Assembly: GCA_003415625.1 (NCBI GenBank) | Contig: PYIU01000003.1 | Span: 3,472,001 to 3,536,000 of the forward strand | Length of the DNA stretch: 64,000 bases | From: Aquanectria penicillioides | Taxonomy: Eukaryota; Ascomycota; Sordariomycetes; Hypocreales; Nectriaceae | Reading direction: 5' to 3' | Program-made: the position numbers and the translations under genes | The notes under the pieces: generated by a model | The model's database searches: none | Told to the model about the DNA's origin: nothing | What the model saw: only the letters and a program-made list of their open reading frames with translations | Shown: positions 31,555 to 43,919 of the stretch, piece after piece | Numbering within the stretch: the first letter of the stretch is position 1 | Layout of the letters: every line of letters begins with the position of its first letter

Positions 31555-34500
31555 TTTTACATATCAGTTAGCTAGTATTGATGACAAATGGCACATACAA
31601 ACCAAGATTTGATACATCGCCCGTTCAGGTTCCATCGACGCTCAGATTGAATACTTGCTCCGAGGTCATGCCAAACCAAAAAAAATACACCATATTTTTA
31701 ATAATTTGCTTGGCGATTTGGAAGTCGTACCGTAACGACTTCGAGTAAATTTGTTTATACATTAGCGTGGTCTAGGGTAACTACCGGAGTGCTCTGACGT
31801 AGTTCATGGCGTTGACATCATTTTTTTTTTGGAATTGAAATCAGATGCAAGGTATGGATCCGAGGCCACGGGTTCGGACTGGGGCTAAGCGCCTTCTTGG
31901 CTATACGAAAATAACAAGTCTCATCTCACACATCACCGTATCGAGATGAAACTATCCGCAAGGACTGGATGGAACACCGCGGCAAACAAGGAACGTAACT
32001 TTATCAGACGGGATGAGTATGGTCTGTTACACAGTTCCGGACACTGGCAGAGAGAACACGTTCAGATCCCGATCGTGGCATCATTGATTTTTGATACATA
32101 TATCAAGATGGGTATGCAATCAATGGCTCAGTCTAAGGATGGAGGTGTTGTCACCAGGGTTGGAATCCCACGTCTCAACTCAGGGTAAATGGCTCGGCTA
32201 TTGGGGTGGTCTTAGGCTCGAGATATCCAAGCAATCAATCCACCCGAGGCTTTCTGGGCTAGTGTTACGACGGAATTGACCTTCGGAAGGCTGTGGAATG
32301 ACGTTGCAAAGCTCGACCAAATTGGCCCTCGCGTCCCAATCCAGCCCGAATGGCGGTTATAGAGTTTGGTTGTGCAGGGTGGTGGCAGTGGTTCATCCTT
32401 CCCTGCGCTCCTTACGAGTCACGTCGTTTCGAGAAACAGTTCACAACCATGGGCCGTTTGCTATTATTGCTGTGCCATCAACAATGGGGACGGAGACGTG
32501 TCGAGGATACGAACGGACATGCGTCATAATTTGCCAGAGGCGGGTCTGGTGGTGGGGCACGCGAGAGGATGTCACGAGCCTCGAGTTGTCCTTGGGGGGA
32601 AGGCCGTGAGGCTCGAGAGGGCAGACAGAATCGCGATTTCCCCCTGGACCTCGCGTTACGCTAAGTGGAGAGTGGCCAACCGGAGGGCACCGGGGGACCG
32701 GGCAAAGCTGGCGGAAACACGATGGATGGATCGACTCATTAAGACACACAACACACACGGTCAGACGAAGTTTGAGGAGGAGGGGGAATGAGGGCGGACG
32801 GGAGAGCTGCTGGGGGCGACATTCCTCACACGGTCTACGAGGACCGACGCCCTGTCTCATACGTTGTTGCAATACGTTTGCGAGCTGACGTCATGGCCTG
32901 GTCATATTGCGCCTGGTTGAGCACAGGCCCAAGTACTGGCACAGTGTCTGCGGTCGTGCGAGCAGAGTGTGCGTAAGCCTCAAACGCGACACTGTGCTCG
33001 ATTTGGGCCGTTTCGCTCGAGGCAAAACTCAGTTGGCTTCCCTATTTTGGCTCAGAGGCAGAGTTTGATGCGGCCTCCCCCGGTCCCAGCAGATCCGGGG
33101 CTCCTTTCATTCATCAATCTTATTTCTCGACCAAGATGAGTCCGTCTCAGGACGTGAGTGGTTCGGTTGGGCTTAGGCGAGGGCGAGGCAACGTGCAGGC
33201 GCGCTGAGGTAGCTCTCTTGGGGTGGTTGAGGCCACCCTATGTCACCCTACGTCAACTGACGGGATGGCAGAGGTAGGTTGTGCTGCAAGGCGGACGAGT
33301 AGGTACTGTTGTATTGTGCTGTGGAGTGCACCGAAGGAACAAGACAGACGCACACTCACACACACGCTCATCCACTCACGCAACGCGAGCACACACGATC
33401 TCGTCCATGACTAGGCCGGGGAATGGCCAGATTGGGCGACACTGACGAGGATCCGATAAGGTCCGGGGGCAAGGCTAGCGCGCCGCCCAGCATGTTCGTG
33501 ATTTGTAAGGAGGCTTCTGTCAAGTCAAGGACCAGCAAAACGACACTGTGAGAGTGGACAGGAGTGTTAGGAGACGGGTAGTTTTGCCAGTTTGCCACTA
33601 GTGACCTTGTTGCAATTTTGCCAGCATCAGACGGCGGGGAGGGGAAAAAAAAATGGAAAGGAAATCCAGTCCATTTATCGACAACCCAGCTTGTTTGCTC
33701 GCCCGCTGGCGTGGTTGACCGGTGTCGGTGAGGTCAGGGGGCAGGGAAGGGTTTCCATGCGTGATGTCGGCAGTCTCTGGGTGGTTTTTTATCTCAGGCG
33801 GTCGCAGGAAGGGTCGACTAAGCAGGTTGTGTTCCAGAATAAAAGGGGGGGGGGAACAGGCAAGTCGAGAAGGACGCGTTGATGGGTCAACTAACTGGAG
33901 AAGGGGCCGAAAAGGTAGGCTGAGATTAGTATACGTAGTCGCTGTGCTGTACTATAGGTTGGGGACGTCGGCTGCAAGTTGTGAGGAAAAGGCGAGTTCT
34001 GGCAGTGCGGGGATGGGTAAAGAAAGGTTTCCCGTGCTGGGCCGTACGGTACGGAGTACAAAGAGAGAGTACTGTGAGGCAGTCCCAGCGTCTCAACATT
34101 CCAAAAAAACTAGAGCAAAAGAATGAGATGCACGAGGTGGAGGGAAGAGTGAACGCGGAAGCATCGGGGAATCCTTCTTCTGGCCGCCTTCACCCCTCCC
34201 ATCTGAAGGTTCACAGTTCAAAACGGAGCTACTGTGATTGATGCAAAAGAGAGAAAAATGGGCAGATTGGTGTGCAGAGCAAAGCCAACCACGGCTAGGC
34301 AGGTCGCGCCCCAAGCTCTGCGTCATCGCGACGTGGGCGGGCCATTGGCTCAGGGGGAATGACGGTGATGGACCGGCTTTTGGCCCCACTCTGCTGCGTC
34401 CTTCTCGTCTCTTGGCTCTGGCAAGTTGCAACCAGCATGCATTTCCTCGTCTCCACGCGAATGGTGTGTGGAGAAGAGGAAAAAAAAAAAAAAACCCCGG

Positions 34501-35639
34501 TCTTCGAGTACCCACACAGTACAAAAAACTCTGTCGTTTTATTGTCATATTTTTCTTTCCTTCTTCTCCTGCACTCACTCAACTTTCCCAGTCCGTGTGT
34601 GACGCCACCGTGGAGAACGGCACTGGTCCACTAACCGGTTATAATGGGTCAAGGGTAAAAAGGAAAGACTGAGGGGACAGCCTCCCCACTGCAAGCTTTT
34701 GGGTTTGTACATGTAGGTGCTGTAATTTTTTTTGGCACTGTATTTCGGCTCCGACCAGCGCCGATAACACCAGGAGACCGCCCCAGGACTCGGGTAATAA
34801 TAGCAACATATAGCAAGCAGCAACTTCTCATTGCCCACTATCATAGGCCCTTGAACATCAGATTGGGAGCTCAACCCCGTGACCATGACTTGATTTTCTC
34901 ATCCGAGACCGTCCGGCCGATGCAGCATGTAGCATGTAGCACACACACGCGGACGGGGATGAAGGGGGGGTCAGCCCAGTTCACCACATTTGCGGCCTCG
35001 CGGCCTCAGTGATCGCCCTGTGCAAGGCCGAACAAGTTGGGTTGGGTTTGGCGGGAATCGGACGATGCCATCCGCAAGTACAGTGCGAACCCACACGTGC
35101 TTCTCACCCCAAGGCAAGTGGCGTTTTGTCAGCGATGGCACCCTGGTCCTTCCCTGTCTCTGCCGGGTGGCCACACAAGACCTTTCCAGGAGCCCAGCGC
35201 CCGCCTTCTTTTTTTGCGCCTTCTTTTTCGCTGCTTCACAACGTCATCTCTGACGTCTTTTCCAACCTGATCCTTTCACAATCCCTCTCCGTCGACGCAA
35301 TCCCACAACACCGCCCGTTTTTGCTCTACGGCGCCTCGACGCAATCACCGTCTCCCACGCCAGCCGCACTCCACTGATTCGGCGGCTCTTTCTATACCCT
35401 TATTTTTTCTGGTCGGTTGCTGCAGCGCGCACCGATTTCTGTTTTGCAGACCGCACTGCGCCGCTTTACAATTGTGCTGCACTCGCCCCCCGTAGTAGGG
35501 GTTGGTTTCTGCCATCGTCGCCTCTGACCTCATTTGGCTTTTTTATCTTCCTCCATCCTCCTTCTGTCACTCCCACCCCCCCCCACTCGACCAACTTCCA
35601 ACACCCTTGCCGGCCCAGCTATAATACATCATCGTCATC
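31555..35639. other. 4.1-kb gene-free region upstream of the bZIP gene
   Basis: No coding region with motif support was found on either strand. There are several homopolymers (a G10 run near 33846, an A14 run near 34482, poly-T near 31820). From about 35180 the sequence is a CT-rich leader with C runs just before the bZIP start. It is probably a long regulatory region and leader. Confidence 0.45.
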
Positions 35640-37471
35640 ATGGGGACTTCAACATCCGACGCCTCTGCTGGAGGTGAGTCGAAGTCCCCAAAACAGTCTA
35701 ACAACTCCCCCCCACGACCAGGTGAGTCTGCAACCCCCTCCACTCAATTACTCTTGGCTTCTCCGCCATGACGCATCATCGTCATCCCTCCCCGTCATGT
35801 CTATCCACCTCCCTCCTGTCTCTGTCTCGTTGCTGTCCATGCACCTCCACATGTTCTATTCTTCCGTCATCATCGTCGCCGTTGCCCATCATACTCACAC
35901 CTAACTCCTCACAGGTGCTGCGACCGACGCGAAGTCCGACCCCCCGGTGAAAACTGAGGTTACGTCCAATGCCGAAGTCACCAAGCCTCTCGCGCCGCCT
36001 CCTCGACCCAATCAACAAGGTACCAACACTCCCGATTACTTCGCGGCTCCGGTCGGATCCCTCAGTCTGGAGCCCAATCCCTTCGAGCAGTCCTTCGGGG
36101 GTGCCCCAGAGACCCCGGGAGGCACCAAGCTGCCGTCGGTCGCCGCGTTAACGTCGCCGTCCTCCCTCTTGCCCGGTCCAAACGCGACTCCGTTTAACTG
36201 GGGCGGAGGTTCTCTGCGAACTGGCCCTCTAAGCCCCGCGATGCTCTCCGGTCCTGCCAATGATTACTTCGGCGACACTCATCACCTTCGCGGCGGTTCC
36301 CAACACCCAACGAGTCCTCTTTGAGGACTGGCTTGACCCCTGGGGGCAGTGGCTCCATGTTCCCTGCTCCTAGTCCCAACTCTCAAGCTCTCTTTGCCCA
36401 ACTGGCCAGTGGCGGGGCAACCCCCAGCACCATCGACTTTCACAGGACTGCGATGAGTGCTGCTGCTAAACGCGACCAAGCCAACGGCGCTCCCTCGGCC
36501 TGCAGGACAATCGCAACCACCTCCACAACCAGCATCGGTTACATCTCAGCCACAAGACATGCCAAACGGGGCAACGACAGTTAGGCCTGAGTCAAAGCCT
36601 GCATCTGGGCCATTTGACCCCCATTGACAATGACGCCGCCAATGGTCTTTTTATGCTGGCCCAGGGTAGGAATGGAGCTCAATCCACAAACCAGTTTGCT
36701 GTGTCTTCGAGTGCAACAACCCACGCGCACCCTGCACCTGTTGCGCCCCAGAACATGAGCACCTCGCCGCAAATGTCCAAACACCAACGGAGCCTCGGGT
36801 GCTTCTGTTCGCGGTATGAGCGAAGGCAGTGTTGCGTCGGACGATAGCGAACAAACCCGGCCCAACACGCGAGGGAAGGGCAAAAAGAACCCTCCTGCAA
36901 CAAATGGCCGAAGGAAGGCGGACGAGAGCCCCGCAAAGGCGCCCCCAAGCAAAAAGGTCAAGGCAAACAATATCCCATGCACGAGAGCATGGACTTTTCC
37001 GACGACGAGTCCAACCTCAAGCATGAAGATGGTGGATCCAAGTCTAAGATGACTGATGAGGAGAAGCGAAGAATTTCTTGAGCGAAACCGGTATGTTGTG
37101 CCAAACATGGTCCCACCAAGGCAGTTCAGGATTTGTTGCTAACGTTGTGTTACAGAGTGGCTGCTCTCAAGTGTCGTCAGAGAAAAAGCAATGGCTGGCG
37201 AATCTGCAGACCAAGGTAGAGATGTTTAGCACAGAGAACGATGCTCTCACTGCCCAGATTACCCAGTTAAGAGAGGAGGTTGTCAACTTGAAGACACTCC
37301 TTCTCGCGCACAAAGATTGCCCTGTTACGCAACAGCAAGGGCCTTCACAGCGCTTTCATGTCTCAGGTTGTCGAGCCCTTCAACCCTCAGATGAACCCCT
37401 ACGGCATGGCTGCTCCAATGCCTACCCAGTCAGTAATGGCGGGCCAAGGTGTCCAACGGCGCTTCTCATAG
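35640..37471 (+). pseudogene. atfA: Atf1/AtfA-type bZIP stress transcription factor, about nine frameshifts
   Basis: Exon 1 is 35640-35721, a 193-nt intron follows, and exon 2 starts at 35915. A 65-nt intron (37091-37155) splits the basic region. Read across shifting frames, the protein has the usual AtfA parts: an osmotic-stress domain (PNPFEQSFGG to FNWGGGSLRTGPLSPAML), SLRTGLTPGGSGSMFPAPSP, an acidic-Ser linker (SEGSVASDDSEQT), the basic region RNRVAALKCRQRKKQWL and a leucine zipper (LQTKVEMFSTENDALTAQI). The tail reads PYGMAAPMPTQSVMAG and the stop is at 37469-37471. The frame changes near 36298, 36498, 36624, 36779, 36970, 37068, 37079, 37185 and 37341, each by a net single base. AtfA acts downstream of the Sak1/Hog1 kinase in stress and spore responses. 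Whether this copy is truly broken or mis-assembled is open. Confidence 0.85.
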
Positions 37472-38787
37472 AACGAGTCGCGGCCCGTCAATAAAAGAAA
37501 CACGCCGCATTCCTTGGATGGCAAAATGACATCCACGGATGACCCTTTCTTCCCACAGTGATGGAAGTGTGCCGCCTCTCTGAAGGGGGCGACATGATGT
37601 GCTCAAAACATGATACATATATACAAGGGACTACGGGGTTCCGAATTTTTGGGGACTTGCCAATTTTTTGTTTTCTAATTTTCGCCTTTTTTTCGCCCTG
37701 TATAACAATTCACGACGACGAGTGGAACATCCGGACGGGGATTGGTGTCTGGGGTTCGTGGTTAGTGGGCTGAGTCTCTTGGAGATTCGCCCACGGGATT
37801 TTTTAGGGGACGCGACTCCTTGAGAGGTGAGCTTTTGATGAGAGACGTCAGCCCAAAATTTCACTTGTACGTAAGTTTTTGGCAAGGCACACGGGACGTA
37901 CATCAAAAAGGTGTTCGGCCAGGCGGGATTTGCTTTGCCTGGAGGCGTTAAAGGGACATGGAACCCAGGGGAGATGTCTTTGGTGTTGTTGGGATTTGGT
38001 TTCGCAGGTAGCTATAGGTAACAAAAGCTACATGATCAAATGACAGTTGCGCAATCAAGTATGATGAAGATGCCCACTAGTTTGTGCTTTCGGTGAATAC
38101 GTAAAGGGTGCCCGATTTGCAGATGTGGGAATTGTTGTGAGCAACCACTCTACTTGTTTAGAGTTTTGAGTGAAGAGCAACACGAATGATGGTGTGTGCA
38201 TATATGTGAATATGTGAGTGAGTGAGTGAGTGGGTGAGTTTTGATAGTGCGATCGAGATGAAGAGCAAAGGTTCTGAACTTTGACTTGAAGAGACGCTGT
38301 CCTCAAACGTCTATGCTAGGGCTTTCCAGTGGGCTTCCGGGGACTGTATAAATGCCATGGTAGTGCACTTTTGTTTTCATGCTGCATGTGTGTGAAATGC
38401 GGTCACAGAGGCGGCTGACGATGTCTGGAGCCGGACGGGTGTGGTTGCGTTGGTGGGGCCTGTCCGTCCAAAAGAGGAATAGCGTGCCAGCGAGTAAATC
38501 ATCCCTCATGTAAACAAGGTGATGCGCCTCAACCATCACAACCTCGTCGCGACCCGCAAACCACCATCGTCCCTCGGAGCACGGCCGAGCCATCGCGAAT
38601 TGAACCGGAAAGACGTCTGCGCGAGTCCCCGGTGATCACGCACCTGTGGAAACACGGATATCACGACGCGACGCGACCCTCCGGGCCACGCGATCAACTT
38701 GTTCCAGGCCCGACAAACGACTGCCGGTGCCCCCTCCAGACAACCACCCGAAATCTCGGAGTCGATGCGGTCCCGAATGCGCCACTC
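37472..38787. other. Intergenic region with GTGA repeats
   Basis: Contains the bZIP 3' region and the kinetochore-gene promoter. A GTGA tetranucleotide repeat of about six units lies at 38214-38238. No gene is supported. Confidence 0.45.
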
Positions 38788-40444
38788 ATGACGACTCTGG
38801 TGACGACTCGGCGGCCGCTACAAGTTATTAGCATGAGCAATCAGGTGGAGCGACGGGCGAGCAAGCGCCTCGTTGGTAGGTTGCATCGTGAAGACGCGCT
38901 GCGGGCATCAGGCGCTAACCGTTCAGCAGCCGCCGGCGATTACGAAAGGGATGACGATTTTCAGTTTGTGAGGAAGTCAAAGAGGGTGAAGACGGAGAAG
39001 CAAGACGAGCCGGAGCCCGCAAAGAAGCCGGGGCGGGGCAGACGGGCCGCAAAGGAACGCGTCTCTAACGATGTTGCACCGGCCAGCAGCGCTGTGGAGG
39101 AGGTTACCACGACGACGAAGAAGAAGAAGAAGCGACGGCAGAACCCGTAGAGCCTGCGGCAACGAGAACCACCAGAAGATCGTCAAGACGGAAACTGAGT
39201 GAAGACGCGTCGAATGAGGAGCCGCCACTAAAGATCCCGAAGAGAGCAACGAGGAGGAGTGCGCGAATATCAGAGGAGGCACCAGAGGAGGCACCAGAAG
39301 GGCAGCCAGCGCAGACAAATGGCGCACAGCAGAAGCGCGGCCGTGGCGCAAAACCGTCCAAACCAGCAGTACCAAATTGGGACGAGTCACCGCGGCAAGA
39401 AGTGCCAGTGAAACCCGCCATTATTTCGCTCCCAATGAGCGACACACCCATCATCAATCGAAACAAGGAAATGCGGAAGAAGGGGAACGGAAGCCGGAGA
39501 AGCAGTCTAGGAATGCGCGGGCGACGAGCAAGCTCCCTCATCGATAGTGGGCAAACCGCAATTCCCCACAGAGAAGTTGATCCGGCGGATTTCTACAAAC
39601 ACATCGAAGCCGAATTAATAGAGCCGCGAAGAATGAAGCAGCTCTTGACTTGGTGTGGCGAACGCGCGCTTTCAGAGAAGCCACCGCATGGCACGCCTAA
39701 TTCTAATGCTATTCTAGGCGGTAAGATTTCCCTGGTGCTAAATTCAAGAATCTCGAGATCGAATGTGCTGACCATTCCTAGCTCGTGCCATCCAAGACCA
39801 ACTACTCAAAGATTTTGCGGTTCGACCAGAATTTTCAAATTGGTTCAGCAGAGACGAAGATGCGCCCAAGGCAGCACCGGTGGTTCTTCAACCCAACCCT
39901 AGAAATATCGAACTTGATGAAAAGTTATCACAACTGGAGATTAACATCAAGAGGTTTGTGAACTCGTTGGAAACCTACGGAGCACCTGGTTCTAACCGCG
40001 AACATAGATTACAAGACGAAAAGAAGGCCTGGCAAGCGATACGGAAAGCACCGCCTGAACAGCCGCCTCTGTTCACCGAGGATGAAACAGGCCCGATTGT
40101 GCTACCAGACTTTGATCTCCTGGACCAAGAAGAGAGAAAGATTAGGGGGTTCCTGGCAGACGAGGCGTCTTCCTTTGACGCTGTTCGATCACAAACCGAA
40201 TCTCGACTGCGCAAAATCCAATCCTCACTCGAGTTTCAGATCGACCAACTCGCTGACAACGTCCACAAGCTTGAGCAACGAGTGCTGACAGCCGGCAAGG
40301 AGGCAGAAAAAAGTGCTCAGCATCAGTGCCCTTCGGCTTCGCCAGCGAGACGAGCGGGAGAAGGCGAACGCGGGAACCAAGGAAATGCCCGTCATGGAGG
40401 TTCTGAGAAGTCTGGGCAGTATCCTTCCAGAAGGCGGAGGGTAA
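38788..40444 (+). pseudogene. DSN1: Dsn1/Mis13 subunit of the MIND kinetochore complex, two frameshifts
   Basis: Dsn1 is part of the Mtw1/MIND complex that links centromeric chromatin to microtubule-binding proteins. The frame opens at ATG 38788 ([15 protein letters not shown]; a second ATG is at 38833). A 51-nt intron at 38876-38926 keeps the frame, and a second intron spans 39721-39781. The N-terminus has the RRASKRL motif and basic/acidic tracts. The family hallmark RRSSLGMRGRRASSLID lies near 39490-39545, followed by the DFYKHIEAELIEPRRMKQLLTW helix and a coiled-coil C-terminal half (LEFQIDQLADNVHKLEQRV). The frame shifts near 39099 (EEV... to ...[12 protein letters not shown]) and at the A6 run 40307-40312, after which RLRQRDEREKAN runs to TAA at 40442-40444. 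Both changes are single-base and fit indel errors or recent damage. Confidence 0.8.
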
Positions 40445-41102
40445 GAGAGAAGCAAGGACTCGGAAGCTGCAAGCAATAAGTTGATCGGCTGCTAATGGAC
40501 TACGAAATTGACGACGACACGAGTTCCTTCTTTCTTTTTCACTCTTTACCTAGTACTTCTTGATACCTCCCTCCCTTGCAGGCTTAGTGTGATGTGCCGG
40601 GGATTGGTTAGGCGGCCATCGGTGGTTTTTTTGTGGTTAGGTATTCGTTTCTTGGTCCTTAGCTTTTGGAGTTGGCATCCCGTGGAGTTTGGAACAGGAC
40701 AAATCGGGCCGGAATGGAAAGGTTTATACTACATGTGCAGGGAGACGCATCGAACAAGCAGGTTCACACAGATTCCAAAGACTTGTCACTTTTCTGTTTT
40801 CTTCTCTTCTTCCATATATGCATCTTACAAACATCACCTACCATCACCCTCCCCCAGCCACAATCCCATCCCCACCTTGGTGCTGAAGCTGTGGGCCAGA
40901 TTAAGACATGAAAAGTTGTACATTTGCGCACCGTTGGTTACGATGCTTTTTTTCCGTCCCGAGAATAAAAACCCCGAACCCATTTACGTTTCTCGTTTCT
41001 CATGCTCCCGATTTGCCTCCCCCTTGCCAAGGGAAAAGAATGAAAAAAAGAATGAAAAAAAAAAGTCTTCCTTGTTCTATGTAATCCCAAAGGGCGCTTC
41101 GG
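40445..41102. other. Intergenic region between convergent DSN1 and SDHAF2 genes
   Basis: Shared 3' region with A-rich and T-rich runs. No gene is supported. Confidence 0.5.
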
Positions 41103-41822
41103 CTATCGGAACTCCAAGTCAGGCATGAACTTCATACCGGTGCCCTCGGCGCCATGGACGCTGCGGCTGCGCACATGCTCGCGCAGCAGCTCGAGAATCT
41201 CGCTGTCCTGCCACCGGCCGGGCACAGGGCGGTACGCAGGGCGGAAGTTGCCCACCGTCTGCGCCCACTCGCCGGCGGGCGGGTGACGGGCGACCTCATC
41301 GCTGGCAGGCTTGGCGTCGGGGGCGTTGGACGGGTTCGTCGACGAGAGCTCCTCCTTCTGCGTGGCCCAGTAGTAGATGTCCCAGTCGTTCTCGTCCAGC
41401 AGCAGGTCGTACTGGTCCAGCAGCTTGGGGGACAGTGTCGGGAGGTGCTTGGAGGCGAAGGTGGAGAGGAGGAGGTCGGACTCGAGCGTGCCGCGCTTGC
41501 GGGACTGGTCTAGAGGAGGATGCGTGTTAGCCCGCGGACAAGGAAGCACAGCACAGCAGCCCGTGCGGGAGTGCGAACGCAACACGGAGGGGGAAAACGT
41601 ACAGACGAGGCGGGCTCGCTTGGTGGCGTCGTCCTCGCCCACTCGGCGGAGGGGCTCAATCTTGAACTTGGCGCCCTGAAGCTCACCCACTCCAAGCTCG
41701 GCATCCTGGCCGTCGTCGGCGGCGCGGCGAGGAGCCGTCATGGAGAGCGAGCGGACGGGGAGGGCGAGGAGGCGGCGTGCGGCGGCAGGCCGTCGGAAGG
41801 CGCGTGAGGCGAGGGACGCCAT
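41103..41822 (-). CDS. SDH5: Succinate dehydrogenase assembly factor 2 (Sdh5/Emi5), mitochondrial
   Basis: SDHAF2 promotes covalent flavinylation of Sdh1 in the mitochondrial matrix. Two exons on the minus strand: 41822-41603 and 41509-41103, 208 residues. The 93-nt intron (41510-41602) joins RARLV to [10 protein letters not shown], restoring the family signature [18 protein letters not shown]. The N-terminus ([20 protein letters not shown]) is Arg/Ala-rich and fits a matrix presequence. [18 protein letters not shown] is the second conserved block (the DxxDWDxYxW motif). An in-frame ATG at 41924 would add 34 residues; I prefer 41822 because the presequence is already complete. The C-terminal [13 protein letters not shown] segment extends beyond the yeast protein but is usual in filamentous fungi. 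Confidence 0.92.
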   Translation of the reverse strand: MASLASRAFRRPAAARRLLALPVRSLSMTAPRRAADDGQDAELGVGELQGAKFKIEPLRRVGEDDATKRARLVCTFSPSVLRSHSRTGCCAVLPCPRANTHPPLDQSRKRGTLESDLLLSTFASKHLPTLSPKLLDQYDLLLDENDWDIYYWATQKEELSSTNPSNAPDAKPASDEVARHPPAGEWAQTVGNFRPAYRPVPGRWQDSEILELLREHVRSRSVHGAEGTGMKFMPDLEFR

Positions 41823-42331
41823 GGTTTCTGAGGATCGAGAAGAGTAGGGGAGAAGGTCGAGGCTGGCGAAGGACCGCAAGCACTGGATGTGAATGCGGCG
41901 GCGGTGGAGCAAGGTCAATGGCAAAGGAAGTCAGAAATCAAAGATGGGGGGGGAGTGGCTTGTTGATGAGAAATCCGGGGCGGCCAGAGCCGAGGCCGAA
42001 GATTTGAATTGCTAAGTAATCCCGGCGATCGGGTGGGTCCGGGGTTGACATGACGGCCCACCACGGACCAACATCAAATCACCTTGGAAACAATTGCTTT
42101 CAACGAGCCCATCAGATAGTTCCAGCCCCAGAGAGTTATCGTGCAAGAATTGGTTTGTTTTGTTTCACTTCATTTCGTCATTTTTGTATGTCATTTTATC
42201 CGGAGGGTATCATCAACACGGCAAGGACAATACGTCCTCCCACTTCAAGGATACCATCCCGTCAAGCAACAAGCCCTACAACCAACAACCGCTCACCGTT
42301 GTCTCACTGGTTTATATATTACTTGTCGTCT
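41823..42331. other. Intergenic region
   Basis: SDHAF2 promoter on the left and the tryptophanyl-tRNA synthetase 3' region on the right. No gene is supported. Confidence 0.5.
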
Positions 42332-43919
42332 TTATTCCCGAATCGGCAGTTCGGCGGTCTCGGAAGCCTTGGCCTTGGCCTTCTTCTCGGCCTTCTTCTC
42401 CTCCTTCTTGGGCTCCTCCTTGACTGGGTTTTGGTTGCCCTTCCACTCCAACTTGCGGGGCTTCATGAACGCCTCTAGAACTTCGTCGGTGACAAGCTTG
42501 CGCTGGTCCTGGAACTCCTGGACAAATGGCTGCAGCGCCTCAATGGCCATCTTCTTGAGTTCGCCTGTGAGCAGCTCGCCGCTCTTGTAGTCGTTGTAAA
42601 TCTTCTCCAGCTTCTCGTCATCCTCCTCAAAGTAGGTCAGGTAGATGTAAGACACATCAACATCGGGGTTGCCTCCAAGCTTGCGGTGCTCCTCAACGTT
42701 GACCTGGCCACCACTGAAGGCGAACTTGTTAATCTTTTTCTGTTTGTGAGAGTTACGTCAGTGACTGTCAACTCCCATATTTCTTTTTTGAGAAGGGATC
42801 TCAGATTGGAATAGCTCAAGGTGGAGCCCAAAAGTCACGTACCTTGATCTGGTTGGCGGTATCGGTCATGAAAATGGCCGAGTTGGGGTTGGAAGAAGAC
42901 ATCTTGCCACCAGCTCCCTGCAGAGCAGTAAGGAACTTGGAGTGGATCAGAGCGGGCTTAGGCGATGGGTAACGCATTCGGTGGGCGTTGTCTCGAAGAA
43001 GGCGGAAGTAAGGGTCCTGGTCAATGCCCATGGGGATGAGGCAAGGAATCTTGGCAATGGCCTTTGTTCGCACGGGCGATGGGTCGTCCGACCAGATCTC
43101 AGGGTACGACGTGGCGAAGGCTGCGACACACTGGACCGAGGGGAAGAAGATCTGACCAACATTGGAGCTATCATTGAAGTTAACGATCCGATATGATGGT
43201 AAAGAATCAAGGGCCATTATGCTTACCTCTCGTTGAAGCCGAAAGCGCCACGGACTTGGTTAAAGGTAACGAGCTTGGAGAACTCCCAGGCGTTCATGAG
43301 GAAGTGGTTGCTGAGGTACTTCAAGTCGCTATAAATAAAAGTCTTCTTGGGGTCGAATCCGAGCGCAATAATGTCCCGCGCATTCTCCATGGCGTAGTGC
43401 AGGGTATCCTCGAACGTCAGGGTTGGCTTGAACAGAGCCTTCTCGTCATCCGTCAACATGAAGACCAGGGGCACGTCGAAAACATCTTGCAACCACTTGG
43501 TGAACTTGAGAGGGATAGTGTGGCCCAGGTGCAGGCTGCCAGTGCTAGGTCCACGACCGGTGTACAGGAAGAAGGGCTCGCCGCGCTCGTACTTGGTCAG
43601 GATCTTGTCGAAGTCGCGGTGGCTGAAGAAGAGCCCTCGTCGCAACCAGCGGTGCGGCTTGTGGCCCGTCACCTTCTCGAAGCGCTCGAGAATGGAATTG
43701 TCGATCTTTGACGTCTTCCACTTCCTAAACAAAAGGCCGGGTTAGCACGTTCGTGCATCGGACCGGCCTGGTACGATTTTTGTGGGATTTTCGCAAAACA
43801 TACTCGCAGATGGCGTCGTAGTCGATGGCGACAATCTCGCCATTTTCGTTCTGAGCACCCTCCACGGACCAGGGGTTGATGTCCTGTTCCTGGGAAGCTG
43901 GCTTCGCGATCTCCGCCAT
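42332..43919 (-). CDS. WRS1: Tryptophanyl-tRNA synthetase, cytosolic
   Basis: Charges tRNA-Trp in the cytosol. Four exons on the minus strand: 43919-43804, 43724-43227, 43167-42843 and 42739-42332, 448 residues. Introns are 59-103 nt and all junctions are in phase ([31 protein letters not shown]). Class I signatures are complete: [14 protein letters not shown] carries the HIGH-type motif and [16 protein letters not shown] carries [14 protein letters not shown] and [19 protein letters not shown] are the expected substrate-pocket blocks of the eukaryotic enzyme. The C-terminus is a Lys/Glu-rich tail ([16 protein letters not shown]). No presequence is present, so this is the cytosolic rather than the mitochondrial enzyme. 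Confidence 0.97.
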
